A program made the translations under genes and the position numbers. A stretch of 64,000 bases of DNA, taken from contig JAWZYU010000034.1 in NCBI GenBank assembly GCA_038380435.1, forward strand, positions 38,006,901 to 38,070,900, read 5' to 3'. Below the pieces are notes generated by a model that saw only the letters and a program-made list of their open reading frames with translations, searched no databases and was not told the DNA's origin. Within the stretch, counting starts at the first letter, position 1. Every line of letters begins with the position of its first letter. This stretch comes from Ryuthela nishihirai. Its lineage: Eukaryota > Arthropoda > Arachnida > Araneae > Heptathelidae. Below, in pieces: positions 1 through 11,090 of the stretch.

Positions 1-353
1 CCTTTCAACCAATAGGGGCCAATCTATTTAAGAATTTGTTTTAAATCTTAAAACATATGTAATATGATATGAGTTTTTTTTTTCTGAGAAAATCACTTTT
101 TTTTTAATTTATTTTGCTTCACTTCATGGTAAGTAAATCATTACTACCCACGTTCCTCAATTTATATAGCAGTTAGGTTGTGGGAAATCCATTGTGCAAA
201 TCGGTACTTGCAAATCGAGACCAACAAATTAAGGAAAAAAGGGAGATAGATTCCGAAAAGTCCTTGTTACGAATAAAACGTGTATTAAAACTTTTATTTA
301 TACATATTTTTCTCAAATTTCCATTCAGCAGTAAAAATAAGCATATAAGTATA
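1..353. other. AT-rich stretch without recognised gene
   Basis: No reading frame looks like a protein and no repeat family of this window is recognised here. Short frames on both strands are what AT-rich DNA gives by chance. Confidence 0.5.
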
Positions 354-365
354 ACATTGTTTTGA

Positions 366-1682
366 TTTGGGTTGGGTTGTTTCACCTCTGAGCGGCACAT
401 TTTTGCACACCATGGGCTAAATGGCCAGGTCACATGGACCCCGAAGGCTCAGAGAAGGTTGGGGGATGGGACCTACTGTAACAGCTGTTGGGAGACAGAT
501 GGTAGCCTAACGTCAAGGCCATCCAGCGTGTTCTTTAACGCTGGGTTGTTTTACCTCTGAGCGGCACTTTTTTGCACACCATGGGCTAAATGGCCAGGTC
601 ACATGGACCCCGAAGGCTCAGAGAAGGTTGGGGGAGGGGATCCACTGGAACAGCTGTTGGGAGACAGATGGTAGCCTCCCGTCAAGGCCATCCAGCGTGT
701 TCTTTAACGCTGGGTTGTTTTACCTCTGAGCGGCACTTTTTTGCACACCATGGGCTAAATGGCCAGGTCACATGGACCCCGAAGGCTCAGAGAAGGTTGG
801 GGGATGGGACCTACTGGAACAGCTGTTGGGAGACAGATGGTAGCCTCCCGTCAAGGCCATCCAGCGTGTTCTTTAACGCTGGGTTGTTTTACCTCTGAGC
901 GGCACTTTTTTGCACACCATGGGCTAAATGGCCAGGTCACATGGACCCCGAAGGCTCAGAGAAGGTTGGGGGATGGGACCCACTGGAACAGCTGTTGGGA
1001 GACAGATGGTAGCCTCCCGTCAAGGCCATCCAGCGTGTTCTTTAACGCTGGATTGTTTCACCTCTGAGCGGCACATTTTTGCACACCATGGGCTAAATGG
1101 CCAGGTCACATGGACCCCGAAGGCTCAGAGAAGGTTGGGGGAGGGGACCCACTGGAACAGCTGTTGGGAGACAGATGGTAGCCCCCCGTCAAGGCCATCC
1201 AGCGTGTTCTTTAACGTTGGGTTGTTTTACCTCTGATCGGCACTTTTTTGCACACCATGGGCTAAATGGCCAGGTCACATGGACCCCGAAGGCTCAGAGA
1301 AGGTTGGGGGAGGGGACCCACTGGAACAGCTGTTGGGAGACAGATGGTAGCCTCCCGTCAAGGCCATCCAGCATGTTCTTTAACGTTGGGTTGTTTTACC
1401 TCTGATCGGCACTTTTTTGCACACCATGGGCTAAATGGCCAGGTCACATGGACCCCGAAGGCTCAGAGAAGGTTGGGGGAGGGAACCCACTGGAACAGCT
1501 GTTGGGAGACAGATGGTAGCCTCCCGTCAAGGCCATCCAGCGTGTTCTTTAACGTGCACAGAGTATGGCAGTCCCGCACACGGAGCCACGGCTTAACGTC
1601 CCATCCGACGGACGGAGGCCTTTCTAAGTCTATCGGTATCTCCTACTGACCGTGGGCAGGGCGGGGAATTTTGCGGAGATAC
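366..1682 (-). repeat. SINE with seven-unit 169-bp tandem 3' module
   Basis: This is a copy of the window's main SINE, read on the minus strand. The + strand starts with the GGGTTGGGTTG tail. The 3' module then repeats seven times with a 169-bp period (tails near 369, 541, 710, 879, 1048, 1217 and 1386). It continues once into the body and stops before the tRNA-like head, so the 5' end is truncated. A probable target duplication flanks the whole array: ACATTGTTTTGA at 354-365 and ACATTATTTTGA at 1683-1694, with one mismatch. The array therefore sits inside a single insertion. Open frames here are repeats of the module, not a protein. Confidence 0.9.
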
Positions 1683-1694
1683 ACATTATTTTGA

Positions 1695-2022
1695 AGTTTA
1701 TGTGCATTAATAATGACAGTATAAGCTTAGATTAATTTTTCTTACATTTCTTTTTGGCCACGAAGAATACTCATCGTTAAAGTAGACGTACATTATGAAA
1801 ATAGAAAACGAAATTTGAAAGTGGGATACTTATGAACTGAATATCAATTATGAATTAAGCATTTGCACCAACATTTAGTATTTTATTTTGCAAATTTAGT
1901 ATTTATATGATAGTTTATGAAACAGTGTTCTTATAAATCAGCTGTAGTTAGACTATATACTGGTCTATAATCTTGTTGCTAAAAGTGAAATAAATCATGT
2001 TCTTTTTACAAATCCGAAAAAA
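1695..2022. other. AT-rich spacer
   Basis: Nothing recognisable lies between two SINE insertions; there is no convincing ORF, repeat or RNA gene. Confidence 0.5.
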
Positions 2023-2034
2023 AATTCAGTCTAG

Positions 2035-2829
2035 GGTTGGGTTGTTTTACCTCTGAGGGGTGGGGTGGAGCGGGATGGCTCAGTCGGTAGCGCGCCAGTC
2101 TCGTAATCTGTAGTTCCCAGGTTCGAGTCCCAGCTGGGTCAGCGTTGAGATTTATCTCCGCAAAATTTCCCCGCCCTGCCCACGGTCAGTAGGGGACACC
2201 GATGGGCTTGGAAAGGCCGCCGTCCGTCGGATGGGACGTTAAGCCGTGGCCCCGTGTGCGGGAGAGCCATACATTGTGCACGTTAAAGAACACGCTGGAT
2301 GGCCTTGACGGGAGGCTACCATCTGTCTCCCAACAGCTGTTCCAGTGGGTCCCCTCCCCCAACCTTTTCTGAGCCTTCGGGGTCCATGTGACCTGGCCAT
2401 TTAGCCCATGGTGTGCAAAAAAGTGCTGCTCAGAGGTAAAACAATCCAATCCAATCCTCTGAGCGGCACTTTTTTGCACACCATGGGCTAAATGGCCAGG
2501 TCACATGGACCCCTAAGGCTCAGAGAAGGTTAGAGGAGGGGACTCACTGGAACAGCTGTTGGGAGACAGATGGTATCCTCCCGTCAAGGCCATCCAGCGT
2601 GTTCTTTAACGTGCACAGGGTATGGCTCTCCCGCACACGGGGCCACGGCTTAACGTCCCATCCGACGGCGTCCCATCCGACGGCCTTTCCAAGCCCATCG
2701 GTGTCCCCTACTGACCGTGGGCAGGGAATTATTGCGGAGATAAATCTCAACGCTGACCCAGCTGGGACTCGAACCTGGGAACTACAGATCATGAGCCTGG
2801 AACGCTACCGACTGAGCCACCCCCGCTCC
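2035..2829 (-). repeat. SINE, full length, split by a second SINE
   Basis: A minus-strand SINE is flanked by a perfect 12-bp target duplication, AATTCAGTCTAG, at 2023-2034 and 2830-2841. Its tail end (2035-2057) and the rest (2456-2829) are separated by a younger plus-strand SINE. A direct repeat in the body duplicates the CGTCCCATCCGACGG stretch near 2655-2680. Confidence 0.9.
2058..2455 (+). repeat. SINE nested inside the SINE at 2035-2829
   Basis: Complete plus-strand copy. It has a tRNA-like head (A box near TGGCTCAGTCGGTAG, B box GGTTCGAGTCCC), the body, the 3' module and a CAATCCAATCC tail. The 8-bp duplication CCTCTGAG (2050-2057 and 2456-2463) marks insertion into the tail end of an older SINE. 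Confidence 0.9.
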
Positions 2830-3105
2830 AATTCAGTCTAGAAGTGACAGATCTCACTGCAGATTCAAAACAGGCTTCATTAAGATGTCGCGAGACAAAT
2901 TGCATTACAATGGGAAGAATATAATTATATCGAAAGAATATAAGCATAACTTGTTACAGATGACGATTTTATCAATATATTAATTTACTATATTAATTTA
3001 CAGTGTAATAATCACTTATAATCTTATTTTTATGACTAAATTTTTTAATTGTTATGACAGATGAACGTGCTACAATATAAGCATGATTGATGTGTCATTG
3101 CGCTC

Positions 3106-3668
3106 GGGTCGGGGGTGGCTCAGTCGGTAGCGTGCCAGGCTCGTAATCTGTAGTTCCTAGGTTCGAGTCCCAGCTGGTTCAGGGTTAAGATTTATCGCCG
3201 CAAAATTCCCCGCCCTGCCCACGGTTAGCAGAGGATACCGATGGGCTTGGAAAGGCCGCCGTCCGTCGGATGGGACGTTAAGCCGTGTCCCGTGTGCGGG
3301 AGTGTGCGGGGGTGGCTCTCCGCGCCAGGCTCGTAAACTGTAGTTCCCAGGTTCGAGTCCCAGCTGGGTCAGCGTTGAGATTTATCTCCGCAAAATTCCC
3401 CGCTCTGCCCACGGTCAGTAGGGGTCATCGATGGGCTTGGAAAGGCCACCGTCCGTCGGATGGGACGTTAAGCCGTGGTCCCGTGTGCGGGAGAGTCATA
3501 CCCTGTGCACGTTAAAGAACACAACGGGAGGCTACCATATGTCTGCCAACAGCTCTTCCAGTGGGTCCCCTTCCCCAACCTTCTCTGAGCCTTAGGGATC
3601 CATGTGACCTGGCCATTTAGCCCATGGTGTGCAAAAAAGTGCCGCTCAGAGGTAAAACAACCCAACCC
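3106..3668 (+). repeat. SINE with duplicated 5' half
   Basis: Two heads occur 195 bp apart (near 3113 and 3308). The first copy runs from the head through the conserved body to the GTGTGCGGGA stretch, then the head starts again, with a damaged A box, and continues to a full 3' module and CCCAACCC tail. This tandem duplication involves the opposite end of the SINE from the 169-bp arrays. Confidence 0.85.
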
Positions 3669-3896
3669 TAGGAAGAATTAGTCATCTGGTGCGTGGTGAA
3701 CTTAATATGTAAAAAAAATTGGTAAGGTTAATTTGGTAATTTACAGGTTTAACCTCAAAGAATATTGTCACACATTGAATGTTATAAAAGTTTTCCTTTA
3801 TGCTTTGAAAAGAGACTGTAAGAATTTCAATACGACTATTTTAAATATTGGTGGATAATTTGAAATATACTTTTGATGTTTAACTTCATACTGATC

Positions 3897-4200
3897 GGGG
3901 CGGGGGTGGCTCAGTCGGTAGCTGGAACAGCTGTTGGGAGACAGATGGTGGCCTCCCGTCAAGGCCATCCAGCGTGTTCTTTAACGTGCACAGGGTATGG
4001 CTCTCCCGCACACGGGGCCACGGCTTAACATCCCATCCGTCGGACGGCGGCCTTTCCAAGTCCATCGGTGTCCCCTACTGACCGTGGGCAGGGCGGGGAA
4101 TTTTGCGGAGATAAATCTCAACGCTGACCCAGCTGGGACTCGAACCTGGGAACTACAGTTTACGAGCCTGGCGCGCTACCGGCTGAGCCACCCCCGCCCC
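3897..4200 (-). repeat. SINE with inverted second head (fold-back)
   Basis: A minus-strand SINE lacks its tail. At the truncation (3922) it is joined to about 25 bp of SINE head in the opposite orientation (3897-3921). The unit is therefore bounded by inverted GGGGCGGGGGTGGCTCAG ends. Confidence 0.8.
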
Positions 4201-4233
4201 ATGACGGTAAGGAGATGAAACTATAAGTACTGA

Positions 4234-4305
4234 AAATATCGCGCGGTGTGGTTCAGTCAGTAGCCCCCCAGGTTCGCAATCTGTAGTTCTCAGGTTCGAC
4301 AAAGG
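4234..4305 (+). repeat. Old SINE head fragment
   Basis: A diverged tRNA-like head with a recognisable TGGTTCAGTCAGTAG A-box region and a decayed B box, followed by unrelated sequence. Confidence 0.55.
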
Positions 4306-4446
4306 CCATTCAACCGTGTTTGGCAGGTGGTCATAATGTTATGGCTCTTCGACGTATATATATAATAATAAATAGGCTCTAGTTTCTTACATGTTTTGCA
4401 ATAATGCAAGAATTGGGACGAGAAACTAACAACTAAGGAATTACGA

Positions 4447-5014
4447 GTTGGGTTGTTTTACCTCTGAACGGCACTTTTTTGCACACCATGGGCTAAATGG
4501 CCAGGTCACAAGGACCCCGAAGGCTCAGGGAGGGGACCCACTGGAACAGCTGTTGGGAGACAGATGGTAGCCTCCCGTCAAAGCCATCTAGCGTGTTCTT
4601 TAACGTGCACAGGATATGGCTCTCCCGCACTCGGGAGAGCCATATCCTGTGCACCTCTGAACGGCACATTTTTGCACACCATGGGCTAAATGGCCAGGTC
4701 ACAAGGACTCCGAAGGCTCAGGGAGGGGACCCACTGGAACAGCTGTTGGGAGACAGATGGTAGCCTCCCGTCAAAGCCATCTAGCGTGTTCTTTAACGTG
4801 CACAGTATATGGCTCTCCCGCACACGGGGCCACGGCTTAACGTCCCATCCGACCGACGGATGGCCTTTCCAAGCCCTTCGGTGTCCTCTACTGACCGTGG
4901 GCAGGGCGGGGAATTTTTGCGGAGATAAATCTCAACGCTGACCCAGCTGGGACTCGAACCTGAGAACTACAAATTGCGAGCCTGGCGCGCTACCGACTGA
5001 GACACCCCCGCCCC
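4447..5014 (-). repeat. SINE with internal hairpin junction and duplicated module
   Basis: A perfect 12-bp target duplication AAGGAATTACGA flanks the element (4435-4446 and 5015-5026). Inside, the first module runs to about 4629, meets its own reverse complement (a near-perfect hairpin at about 4604-4654), and a second module starts at CTCTGAACGGCAC. The full body and head follow. Because one duplication encloses everything, the rearranged form was inserted, or formed after insertion, as one unit. Confidence 0.88.
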
Positions 5015-5101
5015 AAGGAATTACGAACTTAAATATTATTTCGTTATGTATACTAGAACAAATCCTACCCTTAGGCTTAACGATTTCTCTTTTATTTTCA
5101 G

Positions 5102-5466
5102 GTGAAATAGAAGATATGTTGAATCCGAGGAAGATGCTCATTTTCCCAATGAACCACACGTTTCTGTTCGAGATGCTGGTATTTCTCCTTGCCGTTGTCA
5201 TGGTAACAGGTCGCTGGAGCTACTTCCACCCTGCATATCACAGACCTTACGGTTTCCCAAGTCGACCTCTACGCCATGGACCCACACCGAAATTCGACCG
5301 GGATGTGAAAGATCGGATCTTAGCCTTCATCGATCCATTCTACATCCCAACTACTCCATCTTATGAAGACATTTATCCTTACTTTAAAGATGCGGGGATC
5401 AATTATCCCCCTCCTCAAGCATTTCTCCCCAATCACATAATTCATACTCCTATCAAACACGGATGA
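5102..5466 (+). CDS. Small secreted protein candidate, last exon
   Basis: A splice acceptor (pyrimidine run then TTTTCAG, ending 5101) precedes an open frame that stops at 5464-5466. ATG codons at 5116 and 5149 are possible starts. From 5149 the protein begins with a typical signal peptide, MNHTFLFEMLVFLLAVVMVT, followed by a mature part of about 85 residues rich in Pro, Tyr, Phe and His, with no cysteine. The frame is also open back to the acceptor, so coding could continue from an upstream exon not found here. An ATTAAA at 5674-5679 could serve as poly(A) signal. Composition and length fit a secreted structural or cuticle-like peptide, but no family is recognised. A chance ORF is the alternative. 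Confidence 0.5.
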
Positions 5467-5887
5467 TTTTCTACAAAACAATTCAACATATTGACTGTCA
5501 GTTGTATATACTAAACCAGCCATCGACTCTCCCATGTTTCCGAAATTGACTTTATCATCAAAAATTCCGTTTTATTTTTCTACCGGTAGTGTATTTTTCC
5601 ACATTCATATAAATGTAAAATATTGTGCCGAACCCTAGCAAACTAATAGAAAAAAAATATAAAGTTATTAGCTATTAAACAGCGCCTAACGATTTCTTTA
5701 ATGGCTGTGAAACAGGTTAGCTAGCAAATTATCTCCTCCTCTCACACATGCGCAACTCATCAACTCTGTTGTGTAAGAAAACAATAGATGTATAGGTAAA
5801 AATATATCGCCAAATATGTAAATGCAAAATGCATTTATCAGAACTATATATACAGTGTATATACTGTCCTACGATAATATTCATTTG
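5467..5887. other. Possible 3' UTR and spacer
   Basis: AT-rich sequence downstream of the secreted-protein ORF. It contains ATTAAA at 5674 but no canonical AATAAA, and no further gene is seen. Confidence 0.35.
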
Positions 5888-5948
5888 TAGTGGTTAGCGC
5901 GCTTGGCTACTGATCTAAGGGACATGGGTTCGAGCCCCGGGTAAGGCA
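5888..5948 (+). repeat. Fragment of a second tRNA-headed SINE family
   Basis: The A-box side AGTGGTTAGCGCGCTTGGC, a CTACTGATCTA segment and the B box GGTTCGAGCCCCGGG match the fuller copy near 27308. This family is distinct from the abundant SINE, whose body is different. Confidence 0.65.
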
Positions 5949-6169
5949 TAGATGTATGTGTAGTTTTTTAATTGAGAAATTCTAATTTGAATTAGAATTT
6001 GTTTGAAACTATTTATTTTGAATGTAAGGCTGGTACGAAATATTCGCAAAATTTGATGGCTGCCAGTAGTGCCAAATTAAAATGAACATAGAATTAAAAC
6101 ACTTGGATAGGCGGAAAAAATAATTTTAACTACAAAATCCGTTTTTTCAGTTGCATTAATCCAATGAAT

Positions 6170-7570
6170 TAATTTCAGAGTATTTACAAAGGTGGCTGCT
6201 AATCCTCTTAAGAAATGAGCAAATAAGTCAACTCAGAACCTAATGGCAAGCAACTATGTCAATTCAGACTTAATGGCGAGCATTTTTTTGTCAATTCAGA
6301 ATCTAATGGCGAGCATTTTCATCAACTCAGAATCAAATGGCAAGCAACTATGTCAATTCAGACTTAATGGCGAGCATTTTTTTGTCAACTCAGAATCTAA
6401 TGGCGAGCATTTTCATCAACTCAGAATCAAATGGCAAGCAACTATGTCAATTCAGACCTAATGGCGAGCATTTTTTTTGTCAACTCAGAATCTAATGGCG
6501 AGCATTTTCATCGACTCAGAATCAAATGTCAAGCAACTATGTCAATTCAGACTTACTGGCGAGCATTTTTTTGTCAACTCAGAATCTAATGGCGAGCATT
6601 TTCATCAACTCAGAATCAAATGGCAATCAACTTTGACAATTCAAAACCTAATGGCGATCTACTTTGCAGACTCATAACCTAATGGCGATCTACTTTGTAG
6701 ACTCATAACATAATGGCGATGTACTTTGCAGACTCATAACCTAATGACGATCTACTTTGCAGACTCATAATCTAATGGCGATCTACTTTGCTGACTCATA
6801 ACCTAATGGCGATCTACTTTGCAGACTCATAATCTAATGGCGATCTACTTTGCAGACTCATAACCTAAATGGCGATCTACTTTGCAGACTCATAACCTAA
6901 TGGCGATCTACTTTGCAGACTCATAACCTAATGGCGATCTACTTTGCAGACTCATAACCTAATGGCGATCTACTTTGCAGACTCATAATGGCGGCGAACT
7001 TTGTCAACTCGAAACCTAATGGCGAGCAACTTTATGGATCGTAACTTCGTCAATTCTGAACCCAAAGGCAAGCAACGTTGTCAACTCGAAATTTAATGGC
7101 GAGCAATCTTGTCAACTCGAAACATAATTGCGAGCAATCTTGTCAACTCGAAACATAATGGCGAGCAATCTTGTCAACTCGAAACATAATGACGAGTTAT
7201 TTCATAAACGCAGAACCTAATGGAGTGCAATTTAATCAATTCGGGATCTAATGGCGAATAACTTTGTCTCCTCAAGACCAAATGACGGGCAACTTTGTCA
7301 ATTCAGACTAATGGTGATCAATTTTTTTTCAAGTCAGAATAATGGCAAACAACTTTGTCCATTGAGAACCCAATGGAGAGCAACTTTGCCAACTCGAAAC
7401 CAAATGGCAAACAACTTTTTCGACTCGTAGTACAGTAGGGAGTAATTTCATCAACACAGAACCTAATGGAGCGTAATTTCGTCAATTCCAAACCTAATGA
7501 AAAGCAATTTTGCCAACTCGAAATCTAATGGAGAACTATTTCATAAACACAGAATTTAATGGAGTGCACC
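6170..7570 (+). repeat. 31-bp minisatellite, left part
   Basis: Degenerate tandem repeats of about 31 bp carry the core AATGGCGA followed by ACTTTG and CAACTCAGAA or CAGACTCATAA. From 6240 to 6630 three variants alternate, giving a trimer of 93-96 bp repeated about four times. From 6650 to 6990 a homogeneous 31-bp version (AATGGCGATCTACTTTGCAG core) predominates. Copies become more diverged towards 7570. Open frames across it are consequences of the period. Confidence 0.93.
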
Positions 7571-7705
7571 GTAATATTCCCTTACAACGAAAGAGGATAT
7601 ATTCAGTTTGTTCAAATTTTACCTATTGAATTTTTATGTGTTTGTTTCTGTTATCAATAACTTCTTTGATGATACCTATAAGCAAAATATTTGCCACAAT
7701 AAGTT

Positions 7706-10174
7706 TACTAGAAAAAAGGCTATGGTTTTTTGAAACAACCAAAATTTTATAATAATTACGGACGAAATTCCAAAGAATATCAAATTCCCTACCTATTTAA
7801 CTTGCTTCCTAGAGAAATAGTTAACTTAAAAAAATACTAGAAAAAAGGCTATGGGTTTTTTGAAACAACCAAAATTTTATAATAATTACGGAAGAAATTC
7901 CAAAGAATATCAAATTCCCTACCTATTTAACTTGCTTCCTAGAGAAATAGTTAACTTAAAAAAATACTAGAAAAAAGGCTATGGGTTTTTTGAAACAACC
8001 AAAATTTTATAATAATTACGGAAGAAATTCCAAAGAATATCAAATTCCCTACCTATTTAACTTGCTTCCTAGAGAAATAGTTAACTTAAAAAAATACTAG
8101 AAAAAAGGCTATGGGTTTTTTGAAACAACCAAAATTTTATAATAATTACGGAAGAAATTCCAAAGAATATCAAATTCCCTACCTATTTAACTTGCTTCCT
8201 AGAGAAATAGTTAACTTAAAAAAATACTAGAAAAAAGGCTATGGGTTTTTTGAAACAACCAAAATTTTATAATAATTACGGAAGAAATTCCAAAGAATAT
8301 CAAATTCCCTACCTATTTAACTTGCTTCCTAGAGAAATAGTTAACTTAAAAAAATACTAGAAAAAAGGCTATGGGTTTTTTGAAACAACCAAAATTTTAT
8401 AATAATTACGGAAGAAATTCCAAAGAATATCAAATTCCCTACCTATTTAACTTGCTTCCTAGAGAAATAGTTAACTTAAAAAAATACTAGAAAAAAGGCT
8501 ATGGGTTTTTTGAAACAACCAAAATTTTATAATAATTACGGAAGAAATTCCAAAGAATATCAAACTCCCTACCTATTTAACTTGCTTCCTAGAGAAATAG
8601 TTAACTTAAAAAAATACTAGAAAAAAGGCTATGGGTTTTTTGAAACAACCAAAATTTTATAATAATTACGGAAGAAATTCCAAAGAATATAAAATTCCCT
8701 ACCTATTTAACTTGCTTCCTAGAGAAATAGTTAACTTAAAAAAATACTAGAAAAAAGGCTATGGGTTTTTTGAAACAACCAAAATTTTATAATAATTACG
8801 GAAGAAATTCCAAAGAATATCAAATTCCCTACCTATTTAACTTGCTTCCTAGAGAAATAGTTAACTTAAAAAAATACTAGAAAAAAGGCTATGGGTTTTT
8901 TGAAACAACCAAAATTTTATAATAATTACGGAAGAAATTCCAAAGAATATCAAATTCCCTACCTATTTAACTTGCTTCCTAGAGAAATAGTTAACTTAAA
9001 AAAATACTAGAAAAAAGGCTATGGGTTTTTTGAAACAACCAAAATTTTATAATAATTACGGAAGAAATTCCAAAGAATATCAAATTCCCTACCTATTTAA
9101 CTTGCTTCCTAGAGAAATAGTTAACTTAAAAAAATACTAGAAAAAAGGCTATGGGTTTTTTGAAACAACCAAAATTTTATAATAATTACGGAAGAAATTC
9201 CAAAGAATATCAAATTCCCTACCTATTTAACTTGCTTCCTAGAGAAATAGTTAACTTAAAAAAATACTAGAAAAAAGGCTATGGGTTTTTTGAAACAACC
9301 AAAATTTTATAATAATTACGGAAGAAATTCCAAAGAATATCAAATTCCCTACCTATTTAACTTGCTTCCTAGAGAAATAGTTAACTTAAAAAAATACTAG
9401 AAAAAAGGCTATGGGTTTTTTTAAACAACCAAAATTTTATAATAATTACGGAAGAAATTCCAAAGAATATCAAACTCCCTACCTATTTAACTTGCTTCCT
9501 AGAGAAATAGTTAACTTAAAAAAATACTAGAAAAAAGGCTATGGGTTTTTTGAAACAACCAAAATTTTATAATAATTACGGAAGAAATTCCAAAGAATAT
9601 CAAATTCCCTACCTATTTAACTTGCTTCCTAGAGAAATAGTTAACTTAAAAAAATACTAGAAAAAAGGCTATGGGTTTTTTGAAACAACCAAAATTTTAT
9701 AATAATTACGGAAGAAATTCCAAAGAATATCAAATTCCCTACCTATTTAACTTGCTTCCTAGAGAAATAGTTAACTTAAAAAAATACTAGAAAAAAGGCT
9801 ATGGGTTTTTTGAAACAACCAAAATTTTATAATAATTACGGAAGAAATTCCAAAGAATATCAAATTCCCTACCTATTTAACTTGCTTCCTAGAGAAATAG
9901 TTAACTTAAAAAAATACTAGAAAAAAGGCTATGGGTTTTTTGAAACAACCAAAATTTTATAATAATTACGGAAGAAATTCCAAAGAATATCAAACTCCCT
10001 ACCTATTTAACTTGCTTCCTAGAGAAATAGTTAACTTAAAAAAATACTAGAAAAAAGGCTATGGGTTTTTTGAAACAACCAAAATTTTATAATAATTACG
10101 GAAGAAATTCCAAAGAATATCAAATTCCCTACCTATTTAACTTGCTTCCTAGAGAAATAGTTAACTTAAAAAAA
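7706..10174 (+). repeat. 130-bp satellite, 19 copies
   Basis: A nearly identical 130-bp unit, starting at ACTAGAAAAAAGGCTATGGG, repeats 19 times; the first unit is 129 bp. Copies differ by one or a few bases. A shared CAAACTCCCT variant occurs at about 8561, 9471 and 9991, spacings of seven and four units, which suggests block-wise homogenisation. No reading frame persists across units. Confidence 0.97.
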
Positions 10175-10430
10175 TTTGTGATGTTAAAGATAAATTATTT
10201 CAGTGGTTGATTAAAAAGTGATGTTTTTATTTGGAAACTTTCATCATTTTGTCGGTTTTCTTTCTCATTTATTCCTTTTTTTCTCTCCTTCATTTTTTGT
10301 ACTACTGATGCAATCTAGATCATATATGTACATTCCCGCTGATAAGCTTCGGCTTAGTGGGATTTTTTATGTAATATAATTATAGATAATATTTATTGAA
10401 AATAAATTTGAATTTGGAATTTGGAATCAA
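10175..10430. other. Sequence between satellite and minisatellite
   Basis: Contains the hairpin CCCGCTGATAAGCTTCGGC/TTAGTGGG at about 10338-10364 and AT-rich DNA. No gene is seen. Confidence 0.5.
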
Positions 10431-10700
10431 TTCTAGACCTAATAAAGAGTAACTTTGTGTACTCAGAACCTAATGCCGAGCAATTTCATCAACTCAGAAC
10501 CCAACGTGAAACAACTTTGGCAATTCAAAACTTGAACAGCTTTGTCCATTGAAAAACTTAATGGCGAACAATTTCATCAACACAAAATTTAATGAATGTA
10601 TTTTTATCAACTCAGAACCTAAAGGTGAGCGATTTGTCAAATTTGGAAACAAATGGCGAGTAAATTAATGAACTCAGAGCTTAATAGTGAGTAGAACATA
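10431..10700 (+). repeat. 31-bp minisatellite, right part
   Basis: The same degenerate repeat as at 6170-7570 (CAACTCAGAACCTAATG and TTTCATCAAC cores) resumes here. The 130-bp satellite and its flanks therefore interrupt one older array. Confidence 0.85.
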
Positions 10701-10916
10701 GTAAGCACGAAACAGTGACTTGGCATATATAGACTGAAAAACTCACACCTGTCTATTCAAAAATAACTATCAGCCGTCTAAATAAAACTATGTAAGAAAA
10801 TGTAAAGCAAAAAAGGAAATAAAAACGAAATTAAGAGAAAAGAAACTTTTTTTGTTTTTCTTTTGCACTTGTCATTTCACTTTTTCATTTCTTTTTTTCT
10901 ATTCTCGGTGATAAAG

Positions 10917-11090
10917 GCGATGACATTGAAAAGCCGCCGTCCTTCTAATGAGACGTTAAGCCATGGTCCATATACACAAATGCAAAGATTATACACTGTG
11001 CATTTTAAAGAACACCCTGGATGGCCTTGCCGGGAGGCTATCATCTGTCTCCTAATAGCTGTCCAGTGGGTCCGCTCCACCCAAGGGGTG
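10917..11090 (+). repeat. Old 5'-truncated SINE
   Basis: A diverged body and 3' module (AAGCCGCCGTCC, GAGACGTTAAGCC, GTGCATTTTAAAGAACACC) without head, cut by the next SINE. Confidence 0.75.

Noticed and set aside
366..380. Telomere-like repeat
   Set aside because: GGGTTGGGTTG is the short SINE tail; runs never exceed two or three repeats and differ from the arthropod TTAGG.
590..1649. Repeating 102-codon and 127-codon frames beginning MARSHGPRRLREG
   Set aside because: They are the antisense reading of the 169-bp SINE module and recur at every array; the frame comes from a period that happens to lack stops.
2068..2145. Functional tRNA-Met-like gene
   Set aside because: It is the SINE head; the anticodon position and acceptor stem do not fit a working tRNA and dozens of copies share the same 3' body.
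4493..4941. Overlapping frames on both strands that could be read as small proteins
   Set aside because: They fall wholly inside the SINE at 4447-5014.
6243..6677. Frames of 66-72 codons with repeated MASI/NSESNGE peptides
   Set aside because: They are produced by the 31-bp minisatellite (about 93-bp trimer keeps frame); no splice or start context.
7706..10174. CRISPR array
   Set aside because: The 130-bp units are contiguous with no unique spacers, in eukaryotic DNA; it is a satellite.
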